Positions 20,451 through 33,600 of a stretch of DNA of 64,000 nucleotides are shown here, one piece after another (position 1 is the stretch's first letter; every line of letters begins with the position of its first letter). Below the pieces are notes generated by a model. That model was not told the origin of the DNA and made no database searches. It saw only the letters and a list, made by a program, of their open reading frames with translations. Position numbers and translations under genes: made by a program. Where the stretch lies: NCBI RefSeq assembly GCF_027744825.2, contig NC_071347.1, forward strand, positions 18,478,001-18,542,000. The letters are read 5' to 3'. This DNA comes from Synchiropus splendidus (taxonomy: Eukaryota; Chordata; Actinopteri; Syngnathiformes; Callionymidae).

Positions 20451-20925
20451 GAAAGTGAGAGCAAAATTTTGTGTCTGGAAAAAGCTGTGAAATTTAGAAA
20501 GACATTTGTAATTGGAGGCAGAGCCAGCATCCAAACTGATCGGGCATCAAAAAGCCTCAATATTCATCACCGGATTTCATCCCTCTTGTTCCCCCTCGCA
20601 GCTTCTCCTTGTTCTAGAACGCGACCGGCGCGTCTTGTAAATCACAGGGTGAGAACAGACACGTGCTACTCTGAATTCTGCTCCTATCACAGGCGCCACA
20701 AACCAGCGGCGCCTCGGGGGCTGACTGATGAAGCGGCCCGGGAAGGAGTGGGACCAGAGAGTCTCCTCGGTGGGTTTGATATAATCATGGAGACATCAAT
20801 GACGGTAATAATTCCAGGAGCAAGTGGCCTCAGGTAAGAGAGGGGCTTGTTTTAATGAGCATCTGTGTGCCGCCGCGCTTCACGTGATGAAGAGATAAAC
20901 AAGGCAGGAGCACCAGCGATAGACA

Positions 20926-20931
20926 TTTATT
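20926..20931 (-). terminator. Candidate polyadenylation signal of ANKRD34C
   Basis: The minus strand reads AATAAA about 660 bp after the ANKRD34C stop codon. It is the first clear match I noticed downstream. Confidence 0.4.
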
Positions 20932-21588
20932 TCGGAATGTACAACACCAACCTACGAAATACTAGTGGTGTCTGCTTCACGGCGTTAGATGGAAGCAGTG
21001 TGATCCTCACTTCTGATTGCCATTAGCATGAAAATGACAAATACATGACCCTCGTGTCCTTCAGCGGTGAGTGACCTCATTCCCTTTCACCTGTCTTAAG
21101 GCATATTGTTGATTCCTTCATTTGACATTTCCAAGCTATATTGACCGTTTGATAAATTATGAATCATTTGAATGGATCTGTTTCTCTTGAAGGCACTTTG
21201 TACATATCGGCTACAAACAGTCCGGTTACTGAAGCTACATCTGAGAGTGCATCACCGTTTCCCTTTACTAATGCACGGAGCGGCTACAAATGTACCCAGA
21301 ATGACCCAACACTTTTTTTATCAACATGTGAAAAGAGCTATTTCTGAGGTGGGGGGAGGAAAAAAAAGAGCCAGATCTTGGCATTTACATTCAACACTGT
21401 AGTACGTTTTTACAGCAAGTGACCTCAAAATATAAAGGTTGGGAGCCACACAGGAAGAAAATCTATATTGCTCAAGTTTTTTTCTAAATGAGTGACAAAC
21501 TATTAGAACATCAAGACGCTCCTAGTCCACGAGGGTTAGCCGATGGATACGACCTTCTACTCCCACCACAAGTGCTGCGTATCACTAA

Positions 21589-23196
<1,608 letters not shown>

Positions 23197-23549
23197 TCAC
23201 AGCCCTTCAAACACAAACAGTGTTGGTCTGGAAAACCATGGAAAAAAACTTCCCTCCTTGTATTTGTATTCTGTTTTTTATAATCATCAACACTTGGAGA
23301 ACACATTTACAGTTATCACGTGCTCACTATTTTTGCATTGTCAGTTTATTCAGTTGTATTTTTGAGCTGTAATTTAAATATATATTTTATGTTGACATCC
23401 ACAAAACCAACTGCCATGTGAGTTGCTTATTTTGAAGATGCACATAAATGACTACATAAAATTGTGAAAAAGAAAATCCCCAAATATGCTGCAAATCGAA
23501 TTGTCAGTTTTGTTTTCGCAACAATAATGCGACTGAGATATGCTTATCA

Positions 23550-23563
23550 CCAGCAGGTGGCAG
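23550..23563 (+). promoter_or_regulatory. CTCF-core-like motif
   Basis: CCAGCAGGTGGCAG fits the CTCF core CCANNAGRKGGCRS with no mismatch. It lies about 390 bp upstream of the ANKRD34C start codon. Occupancy is not shown. Confidence 0.4.
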
Positions 23564-23999
23564 TATGCCGCAACACAAACTGGTTAACTTCTATTCCATT
23601 ACAGAGCGAAATTAACATTTGTCCTTATTTTTTGATGAGGCGTTATAAATAACAAAAGATGCGATTCGAAAACACTGTCTATTCAAGTGATAGTTTGGCC
23701 TGTATTATTAAATCATATGTGACATAAAATCTAACTGCACGTCATGGCGTTATTGCTGATAAATAAATATGCAACAAGCTATTATGTTTAAACAAAAAAA
23801 AGGCTAATAGTGCAGAAGATATATGAGCCATATAAATATAAATACAACGCTTCAATTCGAGTAGATAAGATAAATCATAATGCTGTTTCACATATGATCT
23901 CCGCTCAAAGTAACATCAAGACAACAAGTTTATTTTTTTATATTTACATGATAAAAGACGACCGTGGAATAACTTTGTCCTACCCGCTCAGAAGAGCGC

Positions 24000-24360
24000 G
24001 CCTCCATCACGCTTTCTTTCAGATGAGAAATGTGAAGTTTCTGCCGGCGAGTGTCAGTATCCCAGTGTTCCCAGTGTTGCCATCGATGCGGCGGTGATGT
24101 TGTGGTGGGTGTCAGGCTGGACTTCTCTGGCACCATCACTCTCGGGCGGCGTGGCTTTTGTTACGACGGCGCGCTACATCAGTCCAATGAGCTGGATCCC
24201 TTTTCACTGCGCACTCAAGGATCACAACCTGGAGATGCTGCGGGTTAAAAATAACTTACTTTCTTGCATGCTGAATGAAACGTGTGCGATCTTGACGTCA
24301 GAGTCCTCCAAAAATAAACGGCATCGTCTGAAGATCGCGTGTCACTGATCCGTGTTATGC
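24000..24360 (-). promoter_or_regulatory. CpG-richer block upstream of ANKRD34C: possible promoter
   Basis: CpG is locally frequent (gagcgcgcc, cgatgcggcgg, gggcggcg, acgacggcgcg) within AT-rich surroundings. A CCAAT word lies near 24183 and a full CRE TGACGTCA at 24293-24300. It is 0.85 kb from the ATG, so a 5' UTR intron would be needed if this is the promoter. Confidence 0.4.
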
Positions 24361-26690
24361 GCCAAAGAACGTCTCAACAGGCGATGTTTATTATGGCCGT
24401 GAAAATTACCGAGAGGATGACCGATGCATTCAGGGGATGTTATTGCAGATGTGGGCGAACTCAAGAGAACATTTCCACGATGTGTTATTAGTGTTATGTA
24501 ACAAAAATCGTACAAAATGTTTCGCTTGTTTACTATCTTAGGTAGTAAATGTTAATCACATCATAACGTTGGTGGATCGCTGCACAATTGAAACATTGAG
24601 TAGCAAACAAAATGCAAACAGCATAATGGAAGGCACAAATCATATTCACTCATTACAGAAAACTGTCTTCAATCCGCATTGTTTTTAATTCATTTTTCTT
24701 TGTGACTCCACTAAAATTCTCAAATATTACCATGAAATATGTGAGAGAGAAATCATTTTTTTGAGTTAGAAAAGGTGTGGCTGCCTTACAGAGACATAAA
24801 CCAATGCAAACTATATCTTTTTTGTTTATGGTTTACTAGAAAAAAAATCACAAAACGGAATTTTTCAATATGTCAGCTCTCAACAATGCTGGCATCAAAG
24901 TTAACAAATAACATAGAAATGGATCAAAACTTCAACCATCACATCATCAAGTTATTATTTAGTCATCCAGCCACCACTGTATTACGTAATATTTTCATTT
25001 ATTTATTTTTCAAATGCTCAGTCAGCTCTAAAAATCATTCAGGCCGCAAGAAATGATGAGGCGGTGTGTATTTGGCCCCGGGCCTTGAGTTTGACTCATG
25101 TGATCGACAGCCTCTCTGTACAGGAAACAGTGATGAATCACTAAATTATGATGTTTGAAAAAAGTGAATCAATAATATCTCCCAGGATCCATGAGCTGTT
25201 GTTTCTGGTTTACGTTTATAAACCTGGGTAATTTACAAAATGATATAATAAAAAACCTGAATTTGATGTGAAGAAAAAAGCGGGTTTTAGTTGGTTAGCT
25301 GGTTTTTCTTGTCCCAAGCACAATAAAATTGATCATCTGCTTGTAATTCATCTTATGAATTTGTTGATTTGTCATATTTTACAGCACCAAATCACATGTT
25401 TCTGTTAAGGGATGAAAGCTACTACCAAACTCTCGATTATCCAACTGGATGCACAATGTATTGCAATATTAATAATGACATTGCCGTCTTAGATATACAG
25501 TGGAGGAAATATGTGAAAAAACTGTATTTTTAAGGAAGTTTTGTAATGACAAACTAGTCATACCGCATGTCATGAAGCAGAGATGTTGGCTTGAAAAAAG
25601 GAAACGAATGAGACAACATCAATGGCTGACAGCGTTGAGTCAAAGCAAGAGTTGCTGTTGGACATCACAGTAGACGTCAGCTCTGTCATCTTCTGACCAC
25701 ATTCAGCAGGTACTGACCAATGCACCAGAAAGGACCTGCAGTTTTGGAGGCAAAACACAGACCAAAACAATGTAAGTCGGGTGGTCTAATCGTTCCGGTT
25801 GAGTGGTGGCGGCACTTGTGGAATATAATAAGATTACACGCGAGAAAAATGTAAAGATACGAGTCACGTCATGTGCCTGCGTAAATGTGCACTGTTACGA
25901 TAGTGGGCTTAGCTAACTGATGAGCTTATATAAATATAAATATATATATATATGCAGAATTAAAGAGGCCAAACTTGTGGAAGCCATCGCAGCCTATACA
26001 GCCTAATAGGGACATTTCTATTTTTAGGTTGCTATGAGACAGCACAGAGGCAGTGTCTAATGAGAACACTGATGTTCTCAGCCCTGCTGCAAAGAACAGG
26101 TAAGTCAGGCGCATTCCACCGTCGAGACAAAAGGGCTTTTGGCTTCCACGCTGGAGTCCTGGTCCACCCTCACCATTTGAATAAGCCTTCCCAGTTGGAG
26201 GCAGCAGCACGGTCTATCATTAGTTGGCTGACAGGGACTAATCACTTTATCAGCCATCCAAACACTCGGCTTCATCTGGACCGCCGTCTTCAAAGATGGT
26301 AATGATTCCTCACCTGCAATTGCTTCCTCCGTCCCGAGGGACGAGCTGTTTACGATCAGGAGTAAGGAGAATGTGCGAAGAAACGTCTCCTACACTTTCA
26401 AGAAATTCATCTCAATTACATCGGGGGGGAAGAGGGGTGGGCTGCGAGAACCACGACAACCACTTCTGGACACATTCCAACCACAGTTAAACAAGCAACT
26501 GGTTTTCTGCTAGAAGCTTCGACTCCCTTTTCTTAGTTGAACCTAGCGCAGTTAAGAAAGGCCTCAGCTGTGTGCTGCTATTCTGTCATCCTCCTCTACT
26601 TTCTTCCGTCGTCTGACGTAACGTACGGGACAAGTCACGTTTTCAAAACAAACAGCCAGCGACACAAGCAATGGAGGGAGGAGAAAGAGG
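24361..26690. other. Intergenic DNA, no gene seen
   Basis: The stretch is AT-rich to about 25560. A short TA run lies at 25937-25955. Short reading frames show no family likeness. Confidence 0.5.
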
Positions 26691-26691
26691 A

Positions 26692-27022
26692 TGGAGTTAC
26701 CTAATGTAACCCGCATTCTCAGAAGAGTGTGAAGCCCTCACTACTGGATATCTCACGAAGCTTCACACACTGAAGGACAATGACTGAGTTACCGTATGTA
26801 ACCCACATCCTTCAAAAGGTACGGAGCCTGCTATTGGAAATCTCCTTGCTGCTAGCTTCACTTTTCGGATACTATCAAATAGCACACTGAAGCACAATGA
26901 CAGACTTACAGTACCTAATGTAACCCCCATTCTCTGAAATGTGCATCGCCAATGGATCGTATCCCAAAGGTGAAGCCAGTAGCACGAAGATATCAAATAG
27001 CTTCGCACACTGAAAGAGAAGC
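26692..27022. repeat. Three diverged tandem-like units of about 95-120 bp
   Basis: Words close to gagttacctaatgtaaccc, cattctctgaa and agcttcacacactgaag recur in order starting near 26692, 26786 and 26908. Each unit has ttac, a short gap, then atgtaaccc. Identity is partial. It may be an old minisatellite or a repeat family with internal duplication. Confidence 0.7.
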
Positions 27023-29104
27023 CGAAAATACAGACACGTCTTTGAGTTCCTGTCTGCGACAGAAAACAACGTTAAAGCTACTGGGTCGCAAATGTTGACC
27101 CTGTAGCTTTAACAAAAAATGTTAAGAACCACATCAGGAAATATTGTTGACATTTCCGTTAAAAACACACTTCCAATGACGTGAATATTGGCCTCATATC
27201 ATATTTATGTCAAGGCAAAGGGGGCTGTTGTAACTTACTTTTAAAGGGAGTAGTCACTAGTCTGAGGATATGTGAGAAGAGTGCAGGAAACTATTTGGGT
27301 GACTTTGATTGTGTTAAACTGTTTCTGTTCTGACAGAATTCATTCAAACACTACTAACACACAAACATAGAAGTTCTGTTGGTACCTGAAATGAATCAAT
27401 ACTGCTGTCATGAAGGTTTATGTCTCCTAAAAGAACATGTAGTAGATGTTGAAGTCATCTTGCCCGTACTGTATTTGGATGTACGATGATAACTAGTAGT
27501 ACTGCCAACTATTATGATGATGAGGTTTCTGCAGCAGTGTTTACCAAACTGGTTGTCCTTCAGGTGTCGCAGCACTTGTGAAGTAGCTATCAGTTTCAGA
27601 ACGTTCCACTCTTGGACTGGAGCTCCAGGACCAACTGAGGCGGGTGATGATGAATTTCAGTTGGACCATCTCCAGTTAGTGTCTTCAGGATGCGAGTACA
27701 GCTGGGACAGGACTGGAATCTGTGGGTTGGAAATATGGGACTGAGGAACCTTCTAAAAGTGCAGATGAAATTGAGTTAAATGAAAAAACTTATTTACAAA
27801 ACCAAACCCTGGACATTGGAAAAGTGGACATTGGGACAAAAGCTATCGTAAACCCAACGCATATCATGGACCAGCTTTCCTAGACTCTGAATATCGCAGA
27901 CTTTTTTTGAAACTATGTGTAAAAATATACTGTATGTATTTCAATACATTGTGGTATTCGGAGATTGGTAGGTTTATTTTTATGAAGATTTATTTTCATG
28001 AAGTATAACCATATAACAAAAACTTACAATATTTTATCTAGGTTTGGACAAAAATATTATTGATAATAATAATAATAATCTGAGGCTACGAATGTACATA
28101 GTTTATGTTTACCAAAAATACCAAAATATTTTACATTGGCTGAATTATTTATTAAAATAATGAGTTAAATAACTCAGAGTACATGATAAGAAACCCACCA
28201 GCAGGGTGGCGAGATGAGGACGTCACCAGTCCACTGTCAGTGTGATCTCCTCACCAGTTGTGGAAGGCTGTATAGTAAAGAGAAAACAAATCATTAAAAC
28301 TGAGCGAATAAGTGATGTCACCCCTGGGAGCGGTTTCCATTTTCAGATATCTTACATCGCAGCTGCTGCTCCCCTCTCCTCCTTATTTCTAAATATAACA
28401 ATTCCTTCCGTCTGAATTGAAGTTCTCACTTTTTTTTTTGGACCTTCAGACTGTACAGAAGCAGCTTGTCTATTTATATCCACCTTGATAAAGGGGATGT
28501 AAAAGTTGTGAAAGGCTGATCATGTTGCTCCTTTAGTCAGCAAATGGAAACACAAGAAAAAGAAAAAGATTTTTGGAAACATTGCCACAAGTTTTCAATT
28601 CTACGACACAATGATGAAAATATTACATATAAAAATATGGATGGAGCGTCGCAAGTATCGCAGCTGTCTGACATTCTAAATAAAAAGTGTACAACTATAA
28701 TCCTGTATTTGGTGAGGATTAGAATTTGGTGACATTTTGAGATGGTGGAGGATTTATGGAAGGATTTTGTGGCGATTGAAATTCTCTTCACAGCAGACTT
28801 TGCTTTGGCTTTGACATTATATCATAACTAGAATAAAAATAGAAATAAAAATGGAAATATGTTTCAGTGGGATTCTAGATTTCTTCATTTATGTCCGGAT
28901 CATGTCACCCACGATATTCCAAAATGAGTCCAGAATTATTCATATTATTATTGACTTTTCCACGTGACTTTAAGGGCTCCATAGTTTCTCCAGAATATGA
29001 TATAAAGTTCAATATTTGTGATGTGGAATAAAGATGTTGATTTCATTACTTATTTTCTTCTTTTACCCCCCACTATGAGTCTTTGTAAACATTTCATGTC
29101 CGGA
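27023..29104. other. Intergenic DNA, no gene seen
   Basis: This AT-rich stretch includes an AAT run near 28063-28078. No protein or RNA gene is recognised. Confidence 0.5.
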
Positions 29105-29913
29105 ATTTATTTTTATTTTCCTCATCTGCTTATCTGTTGCTGGGTCACGGGGACAACAGCTTCAGAAGGTTGCCCTTCTCCAGGACAACATCCACCTGGT
29201 CCGACTGGGGGATCCCGTGAGGCTCCCAGGCCAGAGAAGAGATACAACCCCACCACCTGGGCCTCGGTCGACCCCTTGGTCTCCTCCCAGCTGGCCGTGC
29301 CTGAAACACCTCCAAAGGGAGGCGTCCAGGGTGCATCCTCATAAGATGCCCAAACCACCTCAACTGACTCCTCTCAACGTGGAGAAGTAGCGGCTCTACC
29401 CCGAGTCTCTCCCAAGTGACAGAAGTCCTCCCCTGATCTCTAAGGGAGACGCCTGCCACCCGTAAGAGAAAAATAATTTCAGCCACTTGTATGCCTTTTG
29501 GCTCAGCTCTCTCTTACACAAAACAGAACCCTGCCAACCTCCCCAACCTACCTCCAACTTCCTTACCCCCTCACTCGTGAACAAGACCCCACAATACTTA
29601 AACTTCTCCACTTGAGAGAGAACAATCCATCGTTTTGAGAACCATGGCCTCAGACTTCACACTCAGATGCAAACCGAACCAGAGAGAGCTGATGGTCACA
29701 CTGTGATGAAGCCGTAAGAACCAAATCATCGGCAAAAAGCAGTGACTGGATCTTCAGGCCACCAAAGTGCAAACCCTCCTCAACAGTGCAGCGGCTTGAA
29801 ATCCTGTGCATGTAAACCAAAAACAGGATTGGGGACAAAAAAATTGACCTTCTGTTCTGGATACCCAGAATAAAAACTGCAATATATATCAATATATACA
29901 TATCATATGTCAT
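29105..29913 (-). pseudogene. LINE reverse transcriptase fragment, 3' part, decayed
   Basis: This is a remnant of a second non-LTR retrotransposon, on the minus strand and different in sequence from that at 5640-6795. Recognisable pieces in order are LKIQSLLFADDLVLTASS (catalytic ADD, near 29720-29760), MEKFKYCGVLFTSEG (near 29570-29611), KRELSQKA, RVAGVSLRDQGRTSV (near 29410-29460), then EPLLLHVERSQLRWFGHLMR (near 29335-29395) and GRRPRGRPRPRWW. They occupy different frames with a deletion between the KRELSQKA and RVAGVSL parts, so it cannot encode an enzyme. The 3' end is near 29105-29150, where the plus strand reads ctgctgggtcacgggg-like sequence. The clade is not assigned. Confidence 0.85.
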
Positions 29914-29927
29914 AATTGAGTAGTAGA

Positions 29928-30165
29928 GGTGCGTACTGGGGCCTCACAGCCAGAAAGTCGCTGGTTTATATCCGGCTTCTGGCCATAAAACTGGGTCCTT
30001 TCTGCGTTTCCTCTAGGCACTCTGGTTTCCTCCCACTGACCAAATCTGTCCATCAGCATACAGTAAGTGTTTGGTCTCTCCGGTGACGGACCGATGACCA
30101 GTCCAGGGTGCCCCACCTCTCGTTCAACTCCGTCCCCAACAAGAGGATAAATAAGCAATCTGCAA
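29928..30165 (+). repeat. SINE/L2-like repeat copy
   Basis: The head gcctcacagccagaaagtcg and ctggtttatatccggc resembles a tRNA-type B-box region. It is followed by ggtttcctcccac, gtgacggaccgatgaccag, tccagggtgcccc and aagaggataaataagc in the usual order. It is the most complete SINE copy in the window and lies right beside the LINE fragment. Confidence 0.65.
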
Positions 30166-33100
30166 AAGCATCACATATTTCCGTGACTATTTCGAGAGTT
30201 GCCAAACACTGACAGAATCCTTCCAACACATATCACACATGGTGACATATTTGTGACAGTTATGAAAGCAACGATTCAGACTCCATCTGCGAGAGATGTT
30301 TCCTTTCCACTGCCACTTCCCAGCGATTCATTTTCTCGTCTTTCTTCCTCCGCCGGTTTCTGGTTTAAAGACTTTGACATTCTCATGGCATTTGGTGTCG
30401 GTGCGATTGTATCAAGTCAATGTGTGGGCTGCGACAGCGATGAACTGGCACGAACCCTCCTGCAGCTTCACGCCGGACCGCTCCGAGCCTCCCTTCAAAC
30501 TGGGAGAGAAAATGCCTCCGGTGCGGCTGAGAAACCACAGCAATATGCGGCTGAGATTTGGTCCGCTCGGATGATGGCCGGCCCCGGCTCATCTGAAGTG
30601 CTACTTTCTCATATTTCTAATCTTGAACGACTCCTCCTCTTCCTCTGCTCCAGGCGGCACCTGCTCCTTTTCTGGCAGCAATTGAGAGGAGCATTGTCCA
30701 GGAGCGTTACACATCCAGCGATTCCGCCGGCCGATCATTGTGTATGTTGGCTGTATCCAAGGAGATTGGTGCATATCTAATAGGGAGTTTGTTACTCATT
30801 TTGCAGAGCGGCACTTTGATGCCGCGTGTTGAGCTCCTCTGTTTAAGCTCCAGCTAATGAAGCTGAGGGCTTGAAGCTCCACAACCGGTTGCCTGTCAAC
30901 TCCACATCCCCCTTATTAACAGACATTCGGAGCCTTTTAATTGAATGTGGAGCAGTCAGTAACCAAGTGGTCAAGCCACATCCCCAGCTTACCACCCTGT
31001 TAACATCATTAAGAACTGCCGCGTCGATATCCCGGCACGTGTCGCCGCTCTTATTCTCATGTTTCACCACCCCGTGTCCTCCTCGCCCTCTAATTTGGCG
31101 AGAGTCTTCCACAATTTATCTTGTGGAGTCTCAGGCACAGTTTTTCAGCTTCTCCAGCCGCCTCGCTAACAACAGGAGTAATTACTGGTGAAATTGATGT
31201 TTTGGTCGGATCTGTCACACCTCTGTTCGCACCGGCAAATCGATGGCGCTCAAATGTGACTGTGTTTGATCAATATACTGCCTCTATCAAATGGGTTATC
31301 TAGTGAAACTGCGTGGAAACATGACGGCAATAGAGGATTAGGCTCAGTGCTGCGACTCTTATTTAAATCTGGTTTCAAAAGCCGAAAATATCAGGATAAC
31401 AAACTGAACTCATGGAGATGTCGGCTTCAAAGCTTCCTAAACAAAACAAAATCGGGGATATTTAAATACAGCAAAATCTGAAGGGTTAATGGTGTATATT
31501 GCTGTTTTAGCACGTGGCTATAACTTAGTATTCACTTCAGCGGCTGCAGCACCAGGCGACAGATTCACAACAGGGAAAAAGACGAGACAATCTTCGGAAA
31601 AGCTCCCCGCAGTGAAATGCTAGCATGGACCGCGGGAGCAGGTGTCCAGCATCTGGCTCCATATCATGTCTCAAAGAAAGACAAATCCATGTCCCTCTCA
31701 CTCACAACCAACAACACGATTCTTCATCTCAAGATAATAGTCGCTCTGTGACGTCCAACGGTGCCGCTACTTAAGCTATTTACTGTGGTGTGCCATTGAT
31801 TCCATCATCCTAAATGGACTAAAAGAACAAGCTTCCATGACATTGGCTCTAGCTCCGTATCCAGGGTGTACTGTACAGGACATCATTGACAGTCCACTTC
31901 GACTGCCACGGCGGGAACACTGACATTGCCAGTGAAACTTCACAGCATGTTGACAGAAACAGCTGAAAAACTTCAACATGCTGGGGGCCAAAGTCCTGCT
32001 AAAGCGCTGGGGAGAACCCTGACAACTTTAAGCATAAGGAATGTGCAAAACGTAGCCTTTTGTGTTGACACAATAGGGCCACTTTGAAGGGGATTATTTT
32101 CATCACGAAAATATTCACTAACTAATTTTGAATCTAGTAGATTGTATCAATCTTCCAATATGACGGAAGAAGAGTGTGGGACCAATGCACATAAGCTTCA
32201 TCATGAAATGAACCTCGATATTTTTGCCATTTTAAGATCATAACTGCATCTCCATTTGTGGTAACATTGAGAAATAACAGTAAAATAATCTGCTAATCTG
32301 AATGTTTTGCATTTCCATTTTGTTCTTACGCACTTTGTGAGGTATTTACTTCAGTTTTATACCGTCTGAAACTCTCAACATGCTCTATAAGTGTGAGACC
32401 TGCTTAAAAAATGTTTTTACTGTAAACTTAAAATTTCTCATTCAGTCTCATTCACTGTCCTCCATCATGGATGTTTTGGTGATGACATCACATTGCAAAA
32501 GGTGGTGCACCAGGCCATTGGTGCTCTGAAAAAGCGATTATTTTGGTCCGGAATAAACTCATTTTATTGGAGGACAGTTAGTTCATGGTCCACTACGCTC
32601 CTAAATTCTTCAATAAGAAGCAAAAGCCATTGAATTGAATGCAATTAATGTAATTACTGACAGCTTAATGAAAGAGCCTCTGCGTGTTACGGACCTTTGA
32701 TCTCTGAAAAGTAAACAAGATTAGAATGTTTCATGTGTCTTCACGCGATTGGGGGACGAATGGAGATCAATACATTTGTTTTCTTCTGAAACTCCATCAG
32801 CAGAGTCAGGAGCTGCCAGAGCATCACACAGCCTTGTCAAAGTCGTGGTCTGACGGAGTTCGTGGGAGCAGCCCATGTTCCATCAGTGAGATAGAGAACT
32901 TCACTTTGCCGGCGGTTCACACCCATGAGACTGTGACGTCTTTGACACCATGAGGCACTCTGACCAAAATACACCTCCTCTGCAAGTGCAAGGCGGAGAA
33001 AAAGCTCTTTTTCTGTGTCTGTTGCTGACGTCACGTCGTTCCTGCACTTCCTCGAGGAAGTCGGAGCTCATCTGGAGAATCAGATGCGACAGGATCAAAC

Positions 33101-33509
33101 AGGATCACTCCTCGCCATGTGACAGCGCTAACAATAGATCTGGAGCACCGTAAACATGGCTGCAAGGCACGGTACCTGTCAGCTATCTGTTAAAGATGGA
33201 ATCATATCGCAGTGAGCCACAATCAAATCGGAAAATCTGTTTCATTTTACACTCTAGCTGTGACAAATCTGAGTTTTACTGTGGACCAAACTCTGTCGAG
33301 ATTTATTTTGAGCATCTCTGAACATCGCGTCAATTTCTATTGTTAGTCCAGTGAGTGTCCAACAAAAGAAAAAGTACTGACGGCACAAAAAAAATCAGTA
33401 GCCAGGTGCACTGTTTGGATTAACTTGAGAATTCCATATGGTTGGTGCACACAAGAGGGTTCAGTCATGCAGTCCTTTTCTCTCACCGCCGTGACTTGAT
33501 ATTGACCAA
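30166..33509. other. Intergenic DNA, no gene supported
   Basis: A fairly CpG-rich, repeat-poor block lies at about 30290-31200. It includes TAATTA-type homeodomain cores near 31172. A 193-codon frame at 30199-30780 has no recognisable domain. A full CRE is at 33026-33033. The block could be conserved regulatory DNA; this is inference only. Confidence 0.4.
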
Positions 33510-33600
33510 AATCTGGTTCAGGGCACCTGCATACTCCCTCATTGGATTTCCCCCGGGCACTCCGGTTTCCTCCCACCATCCAAAAACATTTTTCTAGACG
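33510..33600 (+). repeat. SINE/L2-like fragment
   Basis: The words ggttcagggcacctgcat, actccggtttcctcccac and catccaaaaacat match the middle of the fish SINE/L2-like repeats. Head and tail are missing. Confidence 0.5.

Noticed and set aside
30199..30780. 193-codon plus frame
   Set aside because: It has no domain, no conserved pattern and no splice context that I can recognise; the region is just CpG-richer DNA.
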